Source: Spirochaetia bacterium
GTDB taxonomy: Bacteria > Spirochaetota > Leptospiria > Turneriellales > JAOUOS01
Assembly (NCBI GenBank): GCA_029880285.1
Contig: JAOUOS010000023.1
Span: 1-49,062 of the forward strand
Reading direction: 5' to 3'
DNA length: 49,062 bases
The notes beneath the pieces were generated by a model. It saw only the letters and a list, made by a program, of their open reading frames with translations, was not told the DNA's origin and did not search any database. Shown here piece by piece: positions 18,345 to 25,361 of this stretch; position 1 is the first letter of the stretch; the number at the start of each line of letters is the position of its first letter. Both the position numbers and the translations under genes were made by a program.

Positions 18345-18740
18345 TTAAACTACCTCTAATTTTATTTCTTTAACATTATTTTCTTTAATTTCATAACCTT
18401 TTATTTCTTTACTGCCGCCCGCCAGTGAGATAATTATATAAATCATATTAGGATCATAAGCCAGTTTAATATCTTCAGCTGAGGGTCTTGCCGGCGTTTC
18501 GGGATGAGAATGATAGCATGAAATTATTTTATATCCTTTTTCTCTGGCGTCTTTTACAGCGTTAAACTGTTCTTTGGGATCCATAGAAAAATGCTCAGGC
18601 GATTTATCTAAATTCGTAAGTTCATAATGCTCTAAAATCTGATTGTCTTTACCAGCCAGATATCCGCATACTTCATTAGGCAAACCTTCTTCGGCCTGTT
18701 TAAAAAGTTTTTCTACAATTTCTTTTTTTATTGTTACCAT
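18345..18740 (-). CDS. hcyD: JAMM/MPN+ metalloprotease acting on the sulfur carrier (HcyD/Mec+-like)
   Basis: 131 residues from the ATG at 18740, one base after the upstream stop; a longer in-frame start inside hcyF is less likely. The complete JAMM zinc motif is present: Glu23 (NEVCGYLAG), then His77-x-His79-x7-Ser87-x2-Asp90 in YHSHPETPARPSAED. In actinobacteria (Mec+) and Wolinella (HcyD) such proteases trim or release amino acids from the C-terminus of a ThiS-like carrier. The carrier encoded two genes upstream has residues after its Gly-Gly-Gly, so it is the obvious substrate. Confidence 0.88.
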   Translation of the reverse strand: MVTIKKEIVEKLFKQAEEGLPNEVCGYLAGKDNQILEHYELTNLDKSPEHFSMDPKEQFNAVKDAREKGYKIISCYHSHPETPARPSAEDIKLAYDPNMIYIIISLAGGSKEIKGYEIKENNVKEIKLEVV

Positions 18741-18741
18741 A

Positions 18742-19554
18742 TCAGTTTCCCGCCGGTAAATCACATGCAACCTGTTCTTCATCTTTTAATTCAGTTATAA
18801 CAGCATTCTCAGAACATACCCCGCATTTTTTATTTTTCTTAAAGTTCACTTCTCTAAAGCGCATGGTTTTAGCGTCAAAACTTAAAAGTTTATTATACAA
18901 AGGTGTACCCACACCCGTAACAAATTTTAAGGCTTCAGCAGCCTGAATGGTTCCCAGCATTCCCGCTATTGCGCCTAAGACACCTGCCTGTGAACATGTA
19001 GGCACAACATCAGCAGGCGGGGGTTTTATAAAAACACATCTGTAACAAGCCGACTCTTTGGGCTTTATGGTCATGGTCTGCCCGTCGAAACGTAATATGC
19101 CGCCGTGTGAAAAAGGGATATTTTCTAAAACACAGGCGTCATTAATTAAAAATTTTGAAGCGAAAGAATCGGTTCCGTCAATTATAAAATCCCATCCGCG
19201 AATTATTTCTCGAATATTATTGGCCATTAAAAATTCGTTATAGGTTACGACTTTAACATCGGGATTAATTAAGTTCATTTTTTCTTTTGCCGATTCTACT
19301 TTACTTACATTTATATCTTTAGTAAAATGAATAATCTGCCTTTGAAGGTTTGTTATATCAACCTTGTCTTTATCGGCAATGCCTATGGTACCAATACCGG
19401 CTGCCGCTAAATACATTGCCGCCGGAGCGCCCAAGCCGCCCGCGCCTATTATTAAAACTTTCGCGTTTAAAAGTTTCATCTGGCCCTCAACGCCTACGTC
19501 TTGAAGTAAAATGTGTCTTGAATATCTTTCAATTTGTTCTTCGCTTAAATTCAT
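18742..19554 (-). CDS. hcyF: ThiF/MoeB-type E1-like adenylyltransferase for the sulfur carrier (HcyF-like)
   Basis: 270 residues. The N-terminal signature RYSRHILLQDVGVEGQMKL, the nucleotide loop GAGGLG (37-42) and the DGTDSFASKFLINDAC block are typical of MoeB/ThiF. Zinc cysteines are CYRC (~170) and CGVC (~250), and the conserved Cys in PTCSQAGVLG (~185) is present. No rhodanese domain is fused. It adenylates the C-terminal Gly of a ThiS-like protein before sulfur transfer. By context the partner is HcyS, not thiamine or molybdopterin synthesis: neighbours are metY, sulfite reductase and a JAMM protease. Shine-Dalgarno TAGGTGA. Confidence 0.85.
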   Translation of the reverse strand: MNLSEEQIERYSRHILLQDVGVEGQMKLLNAKVLIIGAGGLGAPAAMYLAAAGIGTIGIADKDKVDITNLQRQIIHFTKDINVSKVESAKEKMNLINPDVKVVTYNEFLMANNIREIIRGWDFIIDGTDSFASKFLINDACVLENIPFSHGGILRFDGQTMTIKPKESACYRCVFIKPPPADVVPTCSQAGVLGAIAGMLGTIQAAEALKFVTGVGTPLYNKLLSFDAKTMRFREVNFKKNKKCGVCSENAVITELKDEEQVACDLPAGN

Positions 19555-19565
19555 AATTTCACCTA

Positions 19566-20804
19566 TTATATTTTATTTAATATCTCGTCGAACTCTCTTA
19601 TTATATCATCTTTATATTCAATACCCACCGAAACACGAATCATTCTATCATTTACACCCAGCTTTTCTTTTGTTTCGTCATCATAATCAACATAAATGGT
19701 ACTAGCCGGATGTACTATCAGCGTTTTTGCGTCACCCAAATTAGGCAGGTTTCTTAAAAAGGTTCTGTTATTAATAAACTCAAAAGCTTTTTCTTTGCTT
19801 TCAAGCTCAAAGGTTAAAAGACCTCCAAAATTATTGCCAAACTGCTCTTTCGCGGTTTCATAAAATTCTGAATTTTTAAGCCCGGGATAACTGGTCTTTT
19901 TTACCTTTTTATGAGTTGATAAAAATTCAGCAAGAGCCAACGCGTTTTGAGAGTGTTGTTTCATTCTTAAATCAAGTGTCTCTAAACCTAAAGACAATAA
20001 AAAAGCGTTATGAGGAGAAAGACAAGTACCTAAATTTGTATGAATTTGACGCCTTGTTTTAGCAAGATATGCCAATGAACCGTATTTTTTATACGGCGCG
20101 AAATCATCATACTTATCTTTATTAAAATCAAAAGTACCGGAATCTACAATTACGCCCCCTATGGCGTTGCCGCTGCCGTTTATATATTTTGAAGCAGAAT
20201 GAATGATAATATCAGCTCCAAAGTTTTTTGCCTTAAATAAAGATGGTGTCGCTAACGTATTATCAAGAATAACAGGTATACCACCTTTTTTAGCTATCGC
20301 TGATATTTTTTTTAAGTTAGGAACATCTAAACGCGGATTGCCTATTGTTTCTATAAATATAAGCTTCGTTTTGTTATTAATAGCATTCTCTATTTCTTTT
20401 TCATTTGTAGAATTCACAAAAACAGGTCTTATACCAAAACGCGAGAAAGTATCTGTAAAAAGCGCATATGATCCGCTAAAAAGACTATAGCCCGATATAA
20501 ACTCATCACCTTGTTTTAATATGCTTAAAAGACCAACAGAAACTGCCGCCATACCAGATGAAAGGGCAATTGCTCCTATACCCTCTTCAAGAAGATTTAT
20601 TTTTTCTTCAAACTGGGCCATATTCGGATTCGCTATTCTTGAATACGTGAACCCAAATTTTCGCTGTCTTAAGACATTTTCAATATCTTCTGCTGTTTCA
20701 TGTTCAAAAGCCGTACTTTGCGCCACAAAAGACGTAGGTCCGCTTTTTATACGGTTTTTAATATTACCGTGAATTTCAATTGTTTTAGGATGGTATTCAG
20801 CCAA
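19566..20804 (-). CDS. metY: O-acetylhomoserine sulfhydrylase (thiocarboxylate-dependent type by context)
   Basis: 413 residues from a TTG at 20804. This start has GGGGGGAGG about 8 bases upstream, whereas the upstream in-frame TTG at 20840 has no binding site. Cys/Met-metabolism PLP enzyme: substrate-region FTYSRIANPN, cofactor loop ALSSGMAAV, VILDNTLATP and the PLP lysine in HSASKYINGSGNAIGG. It makes homocysteine from O-acetylhomoserine. The start lies inside the last codons of hcyS, so the two are translationally coupled, which supports HcyS-thiocarboxylate as sulfur donor, as in Wolinella. Cystathionine gamma-synthase is the family alternative but fits the context less well. Confidence 0.88.
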   Translation of the reverse strand: MAEYHPKTIEIHGNIKNRIKSGPTSFVAQSTAFEHETAEDIENVLRQRKFGFTYSRIANPNMAQFEEKINLLEEGIGAIALSSGMAAVSVGLLSILKQGDEFISGYSLFSGSYALFTDTFSRFGIRPVFVNSTNEKEIENAINNKTKLIFIETIGNPRLDVPNLKKISAIAKKGGIPVILDNTLATPSLFKAKNFGADIIIHSASKYINGSGNAIGGVIVDSGTFDFNKDKYDDFAPYKKYGSLAYLAKTRRQIHTNLGTCLSPHNAFLLSLGLETLDLRMKQHSQNALALAEFLSTHKKVKKTSYPGLKNSEFYETAKEQFGNNFGGLLTFELESKEKAFEFINNRTFLRNLPNLGDAKTLIVHPASTIYVDYDDETKEKLGVNDRMIRVSVGIEYKDDIIREFDEILNKI

Positions 20805-21015
20805 GTTTTGATCCTCCCCCCATAAAATATAAAAACTCAAGACTATCTTGATCTTTCACTTTAGTTGTTTCAAAATTATTTCTTTCAAGAAAGCTGCCAT
20901 TTAATTCTACCGATACCATATCGGGCATATCTACTTTCATAAATTTTAAAAGTTCTGTGACGGTCAACTGCTCTTTTTCAATTACGGTATCTTCTCCGTT
21001 TACTGTTACTTTCAT
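20797..21015 (-). CDS. hcyS: ThiS-like sulfur-carrier protein with a C-terminal extension after Gly-Gly-Gly (HcyS-like)
   Basis: 72 residues, beta-grasp ubiquitin-like fold: MKVTVNGED start, LTVTELLKFM helix and DSLEFLYFMGGG end. Unlike thiamine-type ThiS, which ends in Gly-Gly, this one continues with Ser-Lys-Leu-Gly after the glycines, so it would need proteolysis before adenylation. The JAMM protease (hcyD) and E1 enzyme (hcyF) are in the same operon. The Gly codons (GGG GGA GGA) also form the ribosome binding site of metY, whose TTG overlaps the hcyS stop region. Own Shine-Dalgarno AGGGAG. Carrier identity is strongly supported by context; the exact cleavage site is inferred. Confidence 0.85.
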   Translation of the reverse strand: MKVTVNGEDTVIEKEQLTVTELLKFMKVDMPDMVSVELNGSFLERNNFETTKVKDQDSLEFLYFMGGGSKLG

Positions 21016-21033
21016 TTTATACTCCCTGCTATC

Positions 21034-21960
21034 TTATTTTTGTGAAAATAAATTTGTTGTTAAATATCTGTCACCAAGATCGTTTATCATAGTTACTATT
21101 AGTTTACCTTTATTTTCAGGGCGTGATGCCAGCTGTATTGCGGCGAAAACATTGGCGCCTGAAGAAATACCGCAAAAAATACCTTCTTTCTTTGCCAGCT
21201 CAGCGGCTGTTCTGATGGCGTCTTCGTTACTTACTTTTATAATTTCATCTATAACTTTACGGTTTAATATTTTTGGCACAAAACCCGCGCCAATACCCTG
21301 AATCATGTGAGGCCCCGGGTCTTCACCCGATAACACAGCCGAATCTTTGGGTTCAATGGCCACAATCTTTACGTCTTTCTTTTTTTCTTTTAGTACTTCA
21401 CCCACACCGGTTATGGTACCGCCTGTACCTACACCCGCGGCAAAAATATCTATTTTGCCTTCGGTATCTTCCCAAATTTCTAAAGCTGTTGTTTTGCGGT
21501 GAATTTCAGGGTTCGCCATATTTTCAAACTGCTGTAAAATTATCGCCGACTTATGTTCTTTTTTAAGTTCATTTGCTTTTTCAATGCTGCCCCTCATACC
21601 TAAATGAGCGGGCGTTAAAACAACTTCTGCACCCAGAGCTTTTAGCATATCAATTCTTTCTTTACTCATAGATTCTGGCATGGTTAAAATTAGCTTATAG
21701 CCCTTAGAAGCAGATACCCATGCGAGAGCAATGCCTGTGTTGCCGCTTGTAGGTTCTATAAGTACCGTATCTTTGTTTATTAATCCCTTTTCTTCTGCTG
21801 TTTTTATCATGTTAAAACCAATTCTATCTTTTACAGAACCGCATGGATTGTAAAATTCAAGTTTGCACGCGATGTTATAATCTTCATCAAATAACCGGTT
21901 TAATTTAACCATGGGAGTCTTACCCACAAGTTCTGTCATATTCTTCGCGATATTTGCCAT
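21034..21960 (-). CDS. cysK: O-acetylserine sulfhydrylase (cysteine synthase)
   Basis: 308 residues, normal length. A PLP enzyme that makes cysteine from O-acetylserine and sulfide. The PLP lysine is Lys44 in NPCGSVKDRIG, the substrate loop is PTSGNTG (~70-76) and the phosphate-binding loop is GVGTGGTITG. The C-terminus reads DLGDRYLTTNLF. With hcyS two genes away, a CysM-type enzyme using protein thiocarboxylate is possible, but the motifs are CysK-like. Shine-Dalgarno AAGGAAGG. It precedes hcyS by 18 bases. Confidence 0.93.
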   Translation of the reverse strand: MANIAKNMTELVGKTPMVKLNRLFDEDYNIACKLEFYNPCGSVKDRIGFNMIKTAEEKGLINKDTVLIEPTSGNTGIALAWVSASKGYKLILTMPESMSKERIDMLKALGAEVVLTPAHLGMRGSIEKANELKKEHKSAIILQQFENMANPEIHRKTTALEIWEDTEGKIDIFAAGVGTGGTITGVGEVLKEKKKDVKIVAIEPKDSAVLSGEDPGPHMIQGIGAGFVPKILNRKVIDEIIKVSNEDAIRTAAELAKKEGIFCGISSGANVFAAIQLASRPENKGKLIVTMINDLGDRYLTTNLFSQK

Positions 21961-21976
21961 ATTTAACCTTCCTTAT

Positions 21977-22195
21977 TTAAATTTCAAAGTCTGGCCTTTT
22001 TATGCCATATTTTATTTTTGTCCACATTCTCTCATGTAAATAGTATAAAAACATTTTTATTCCATTTGCCATAAAACTTACAACTATCGACTCTTTTAAG
22101 TCTTGATTGTAAATATAAACAGACCCCATCGTAATAAAAACCGCGACAACTCTCCATGTTATAGTTTTGACCAGTGATCTTCTTTTAAGTTCCAT
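21977..22195 (-). CDS. DUF2061 small membrane protein
   Basis: 72 residues from the ATG at 22195 (4 bases after the rrf2 stop). An in-frame TTG at 22231 inside rrf2 is less likely. Two hydrophobic helices, the first starting SLVKTITWRVVAV, which is the DUF2061 hallmark, with a basic C-terminal tail. DUF2061 genes recur beside sulfate-assimilation genes in many bacteria; the biochemical role is unknown. Position between the regulator and cysK places it firmly in this operon, possibly in sulfate or sulfur-compound movement (inference). Confidence 0.75.
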   Translation of the reverse strand: MELKRRSLVKTITWRVVAVFITMGSVYIYNQDLKESIVVSFMANGIKMFLYYLHERMWTKIKYGIKRPDFEI

Positions 22196-22199
22196 AAAA

Positions 22200-22631
22200 T
22201 TATATACTATAGGTAATATTGTTTTTTTCAATAGTTTTGCTTAACAGTTCTTCTAATGAAATATTTTCAAAAAACTCTATTAGCTTTTCATTGCCTTGAT
22301 TACAAATATTTTCAATAACAATATCAGAGGATGATTTTTTGTTTGCCGCTTGCTTAGTATTCTTTAAAACTGAAGGTTCAGCGGCTAAAATCACGTCTTT
22401 TAAAGATATTTTAGAAGGATATCTGGTTAATATATATCCGCCCGATACGCCACGAATACTTTCAACAATACCCCCGTTTTTTAAGCGGCTCATAATTTGA
22501 AGCAAAAACTGACTGGGAATATTTTGATTATCACAAATTTCATTTAAATTAACCAGCCTTCTGCTTTCAAAGTTTCTTGCCAATTCTATAAGGGCTTTTA
22601 TAGCATAATCTAGTTTCGCCGAAAAAATCAT
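22200..22631 (-). CDS. Rrf2-family transcriptional regulator (CymR/IscR-like)
   Basis: 143 residues. The winged-helix start MIFSAKLDYAIKALIELA and the NIPSQFLLQIMSRLKNGGIVESIRGVSGGYIL block define the Rrf2 family. The three-cysteine Fe-S cluster motif of IscR is absent (Cys only in EICDN and ENICNQ), so a CymR-like sensor that responds through the cysteine synthase complex is more plausible. It is the first gene of the sulfur operon and likely autoregulates it. Shine-Dalgarno is a GGAAGGTAAGG stretch upstream of the ATG. A promoter lies at 22661-22690. Confidence 0.88.
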   Translation of the reverse strand: MIFSAKLDYAIKALIELARNFESRRLVNLNEICDNQNIPSQFLLQIMSRLKNGGIVESIRGVSGGYILTRYPSKISLKDVILAAEPSVLKNTKQAANKKSSSDIVIENICNQGNEKLIEFFENISLEELLSKTIEKNNITYSI

Positions 22632-22660
22632 CTAATACCTTACCTTCCTTATCAGGTTAG

Positions 22661-22690
22661 ATATTAATAAAAATTCTGTCATAGTGTCAA
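22661..22690 (-). promoter_or_regulatory. Promoter of the rrf2-sulfur assimilation operon
   Basis: On the minus strand TTGACA (22685-22690) is followed, after 17-18 bases, by TTAATA/TAATAT (22661-22667), about 30 bases before the rrf2 ATG. The -35 is perfect. The short leader leaves room for autoregulation by Rrf2, but I did not find a certain operator. Confidence 0.6.
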
Positions 22691-22731
22691 CTTTTTTTTA
22701 AATATTTTAAATAAATCACCCATTTGGGGGA

Positions 22732-22760
22732 TTGACATTCTTAATAAATTATTGTATAAT
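22732..22760 (+). promoter_or_regulatory. Perfect consensus sigma70 promoter
   Basis: TTGACA (22732-22737), a 17-base spacer and TATAAT (22755-22760): both hexamers and the spacing are the exact consensus. The expected transcript start would be about 5 bases before the ATG at 22772, so the message would be almost leaderless. It is divergent from the sulfur operon promoter. The gene behind it is broken (see 22772-22988). Confidence 0.75.
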
Positions 22761-22771
22761 AATAACCAGTT

Positions 22772-22988
22772 ATGAAAAAATGGAACATTGGCATTGTCGA
22801 AGACGACAAAAAATATTCAGAGTATATTTTATGAAAACGATTTGTATCACGCAAACCAAATTCAATACATGAAAAAACTAAACAATAAATACATCCAAAT
22901 GACCCCCATTTATAATGAAGGTCATGCGATGTTTTATTCAAACCCGGCTTTATCTCATAAAGAACTGGTAAGTTTTATTGAAGAGTAA
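22772..22988 (+). pseudogene. Broken response-regulator-like remnant
   Basis: From the ATG at 22772 the first 20 codons read MKKWNIGIVEDDKKYSEYIL then stop at 22834. IGIVEDDKKYSEYI has the start of a CheY-like receiver domain, with the acidic pair before the first helix. A second frame, offset by one base, continues from about 22830 (FYENDLYHANQIQYMKKLNNK...) to a stop at 22988. It lacks any phospho-acceptor block. The most economical reading is a frameshifted and internally deleted response regulator. Alternatively these are two unrelated short frames. The perfect promoter upstream is the main reason to look again. Confidence 0.4.
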
Positions 22989-23037
22989 TTTTGAATGTCA
23001 CAGATAAAAAAATGAAAAGTTACCCGCAGAGGATATT

Positions 23038-23072
23038 GGTACATATTGTAAATTGCATTGACAATTTGTACC
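23038..23072. promoter_or_regulatory. 35-bp palindromic operator overlapping a -35 element before the DUF4143 ATPase
   Basis: The 35-base stretch starting GGTACATATTG and ending CAATTTGTACC is an inverted repeat with 14 of 17 positions pairing around a central G. A TTGACA (23058-23063) lies inside its right half, with TTAATG 17 bases on. The ATPase ATG is at 23091. A repressor bound here would occlude the promoter. The binding protein is not identifiable. Confidence 0.5.
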
Positions 23073-23090
23073 GTCGCTTATTAATGTCAT

Positions 23091-24251
23091 ATGCTTGTTA
23101 AAAGAGAAATTTCTCAAACAATTTCTCGTCTCGCTAAAAAGTACCCTGTTATTACAATCACGGGACCGCGCCAATCTGGCAAGACAACTCTTTGTAAAAA
23201 TTTATTTGTGAATAAAAAATACTTTAATTTAGAAGCGCCCGACATACGAAATTATGCGGCTGAGGACCCCCGAAGTTTTTTAAATGATTGCAAAAAAGGA
23301 GCCATTATTGACGAAATTCAAAGACTGCCAGATTTACTATCTTACATACAAGCCGAAGTTGATGAGAAAAAAAAACCGGGACAATTTATTGTAACAGGCA
23401 GCCAAAACTTTCAATTATTAAACAGTGTAAGTCAGTCTTTGGCGGGTAGAACCGCATTATTAACTTTACTGCCTTTCTCGTTGTCTGAGATTAAAACAGA
23501 TAAAAAAAAATCATTAGATAATATTTTATATAAAGGCCTGTTTCCCCGAATTTATGATCATGACTTAAACCCGACAGAGGCCATGTCATATTATGTAAAT
23601 ACTTATATAGAAAAAGACCTGCGTTCTTTAATTAACGTTAAAGACTTAATGGCATTTGAAACATTTCTTAAATTGTGCGCCGGCAGAACGGGACAGGTTT
23701 TAAATTTTTCATCTTTAGGCAACGACTGCGGCGTAAGTCATAACACAATTAAAGAATGGATATCTATTCTTGAGGCCAGCTATATTATAAAATTATTAAG
23801 ACCCTATTATAAAAATTACGGTAAACGCCTGATAAAATCGGCAAAACTTTATTTTTTAGATACAGGCTTAGCCGCTTTTTTACTTGGCATTCAAAACGAA
23901 ACTCAAGTTGAATCACATCCCCTAAAAGGCGCATTGTTTGAAACTTTAATAATTTCAGAACTATTGAAAAGTAAGTTTAATTCAAATAAATCTGATAATT
24001 TATATTTTTTCAGGGATCACAAAGGCAACGAAATAGATGTCATCTTTGACCAGGGCATGGATGTTTCTATACTAGAAATAAAATCTGGGCAAACCATTAA
24101 TAATGATTTTTTTAAAAATATAAAATACTTTAGAAATCTAAATTCAAATATGAAAAATTCTTATCTGGTGTACGGCGGCAGTGAAAGCAGAACTCAATTT
24201 GATGTTAAAATAACGCCATGGCGAGAAGTTCATCTTATAAGAGATATGTAA
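23091..24251 (+). CDS. AAA-type ATPase with DUF4143 domain
   Basis: 386 residues. Walker A is GPRQSGKTT (~27-35) and Walker B is GAIIDEIQRLPDLL (~70-83). Sensor-like GSQNFQLL and LAGRTALLTLLPFS follow. The C-terminal DUF4143 part has YGKRLIKSAKLYFLDTGL, ESHPLKGALFE and the PD-(D/E)XK-like GNEIDVIF...VSILEIKSG residues. Such ATPases are common accessory genes in bacteria and archaea with no settled function; roles in mobile-element or toxin-like systems have been suggested. It is monocistronic, has its own palindromic operator, and a decayed relative lies at 25208-25361. Horizontal acquisition is likely (inference). Confidence 0.85.
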   Translation: MLVKREISQTISRLAKKYPVITITGPRQSGKTTLCKNLFVNKKYFNLEAPDIRNYAAEDPRSFLNDCKKGAIIDEIQRLPDLLSYIQAEVDEKKKPGQFIVTGSQNFQLLNSVSQSLAGRTALLTLLPFSLSEIKTDKKKSLDNILYKGLFPRIYDHDLNPTEAMSYYVNTYIEKDLRSLINVKDLMAFETFLKLCAGRTGQVLNFSSLGNDCGVSHNTIKEWISILEASYIIKLLRPYYKNYGKRLIKSAKLYFLDTGLAAFLLGIQNETQVESHPLKGALFETLIISELLKSKFNSNKSDNLYFFRDHKGNEIDVIFDQGMDVSILEIKSGQTINNDFFKNIKYFRNLNSNMKNSYLVYGGSESRTQFDVKITPWREVHLIRDM

Positions 24252-24261
24252 TCCTTTTTTT

Positions 24262-24768
24262 TTATGAAAGTATTACTTTATTTTTAACCAGGCCCGCAAA
24301 CGAATTAAAGACATCTTCATTAATCGCGGGATTATCTTTGGGAACAATGTAAAAACTTTTATCGATATTATATAATAAAATATATTTATCTGTAATTATA
24401 TAATCAGTAAATTTATCCCATGCAACAAAAGCTTTGGCCGAAAAAGATGAAATTTTTATGCCATCATCATTAATTTTAAACATTATATTATTTTGTAGGT
24501 TCGGCTGGCGCTTGTATAATATTTTACCGGCATATAATTTATGGTAAACTCCCATCAAAAAAAGTACAACCGGAAACATAAATATTTCTATATACAATTG
24601 ATAACTGCTAAAAAATATCTTAACCATTAAAATTGCCATTGTAATAAAGAAAGAACCAATAAATAATAAGTTGCTTTTAACCGGATGTTTTTTAAATGAA
24701 TGTAAATTTAATGCTGAATTTATTTCTTTTTCTGTAAGCTTGAAATCTAAAATTAAAGGCTTATTCAT
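24262..24768 (-). CDS. YcxB-like membrane protein
   Basis: 168 residues from the ATG at 24768; an upstream TTG at 24804 is less likely. Two membrane helices (LLFIGSFFITMAILMV and YIEIFMFPVVLFLMGVY) are followed by a soluble domain with the YcxB pattern: FKINDDGIKISS, a Trp (AFVAWDKFTDYIITDKY), ILLY and FYIVPKDNPAINEDVF. YcxB-like proteins have no known activity. It is convergent with the ATPase gene, 10 bases apart. AT-rich with no obvious operon partner. Confidence 0.6.
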   Translation of the reverse strand: MNKPLILDFKLTEKEINSALNLHSFKKHPVKSNLLFIGSFFITMAILMVKIFFSSYQLYIEIFMFPVVLFLMGVYHKLYAGKILYKRQPNLQNNIMFKINDDGIKISSFSAKAFVAWDKFTDYIITDKYILLYNIDKSFYIVPKDNPAINEDVFNSFAGLVKNKVILS

Positions 24769-24970
24769 AAGTATTTTATGATAAATAGCTTTATATTTTG
24801 TCAATTAGAATATACAAACTAATTTTATTATTTTTCCTTTTCCTATTATCATAATTCAAGAAAGCTAATTTTTTCTTTAAAAAGTGTTATCTTAAAAACC
24901 GATTAACCACTTTTAAATCTTTAATTAGGCTGAAATCACGATCCAAACTATATAAACAAGTATATTTGTA

Positions 24971-25213
24971 TCAACAGGCATCATTTTTCAGGAGTCTTTT
25001 TTCATAAATCATTTCGCGTACTTTATCCCAGTTACCGTCAAGAGACAAATCGATAAACCCTTTGCCTTTAAAATGATTTTCTTTAAGCTTGCTGGTTCTC
25101 TTACCGATTTTATTCGCGTAAGAATCAAGCCAAGATAAAAACTGCTCAACAATTGTAATATTTGCCCTCTTTGCTTTTTTAGATAAACCGGCCAGATCGA
25201 TTTTTACAAGCAT
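24971..25213 (-). CDS. Unrecognised 80-residue protein
   Basis: Small basic protein beginning MLVKIDLAGLSKKAKRANI and ending with an amphipathic, charged segment (DGNWDKVREMIYEKRLLK). I do not recognise the family. Size, composition and the neighbourhood of accessory genes would fit an antitoxin-like or regulatory protein, but no partner toxin is visible. Its ATG lies within the decayed ATPase remnant upstream, so the frame may itself be a leftover. The 200 bases on its 3' side hold nothing recognisable. Confidence 0.4.
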   Translation of the reverse strand: MLVKIDLAGLSKKAKRANITIVEQFLSWLDSYANKIGKRTSKLKENHFKGKGFIDLSLDGNWDKVREMIYEKRLLKNDAC

Positions 25214-25361
25214 CCCAATTTGGGATGCGATTCAAGCTCTTCTTTACATTCAATAGACTGAAATTAGTGACCATAGGCAACAGATTGGCAAGGGTCGTTT
25301 TACCTTTCTGCCGCGCACCAAGTATAGCCGCCACAGAAAATTGGCCTAAACAGAGGTTTTT
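25208..25361 (-). pseudogene. Decayed remnant of an AAA/DUF4143 ATPase
   Basis: On the minus strand one frame reads FSVAAILGARQKGKTTLAN, a P-loop start typical of DUF4143 ATPases. Another frame, about 20 codons later, reads KEELESHPKLG, matching the conserved 'ESHP..G' block of the same family (ESHPLKG in the intact gene at 23091-24251). The ~250 residues that should lie between are missing and the frame is shifted. So this is a heavily deleted copy of such a gene. Confidence 0.5.

Noticed and set aside
18741..18782. Longer start of the JAMM protease within hcyF
   Set aside because: The ATG at 18740, one base after the hcyF stop region, gives the usual length and spacing. The extra residues are not conserved-looking.
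20805..20840. Earlier TTG start for metY
   Set aside because: It has no ribosome binding site, whereas the TTG at 20804 has GGGGGGAGG at a proper distance. The extra 12 residues match nothing in the family.
25210..25228. Perfect 19-bp palindrome GCATCCCAATTTGGGATGC
   Set aside because: It is fully explained by codons of the conserved ESHPKLG block in the decayed ATPase. It probably arose by coincidence, so I do not call it an operator.
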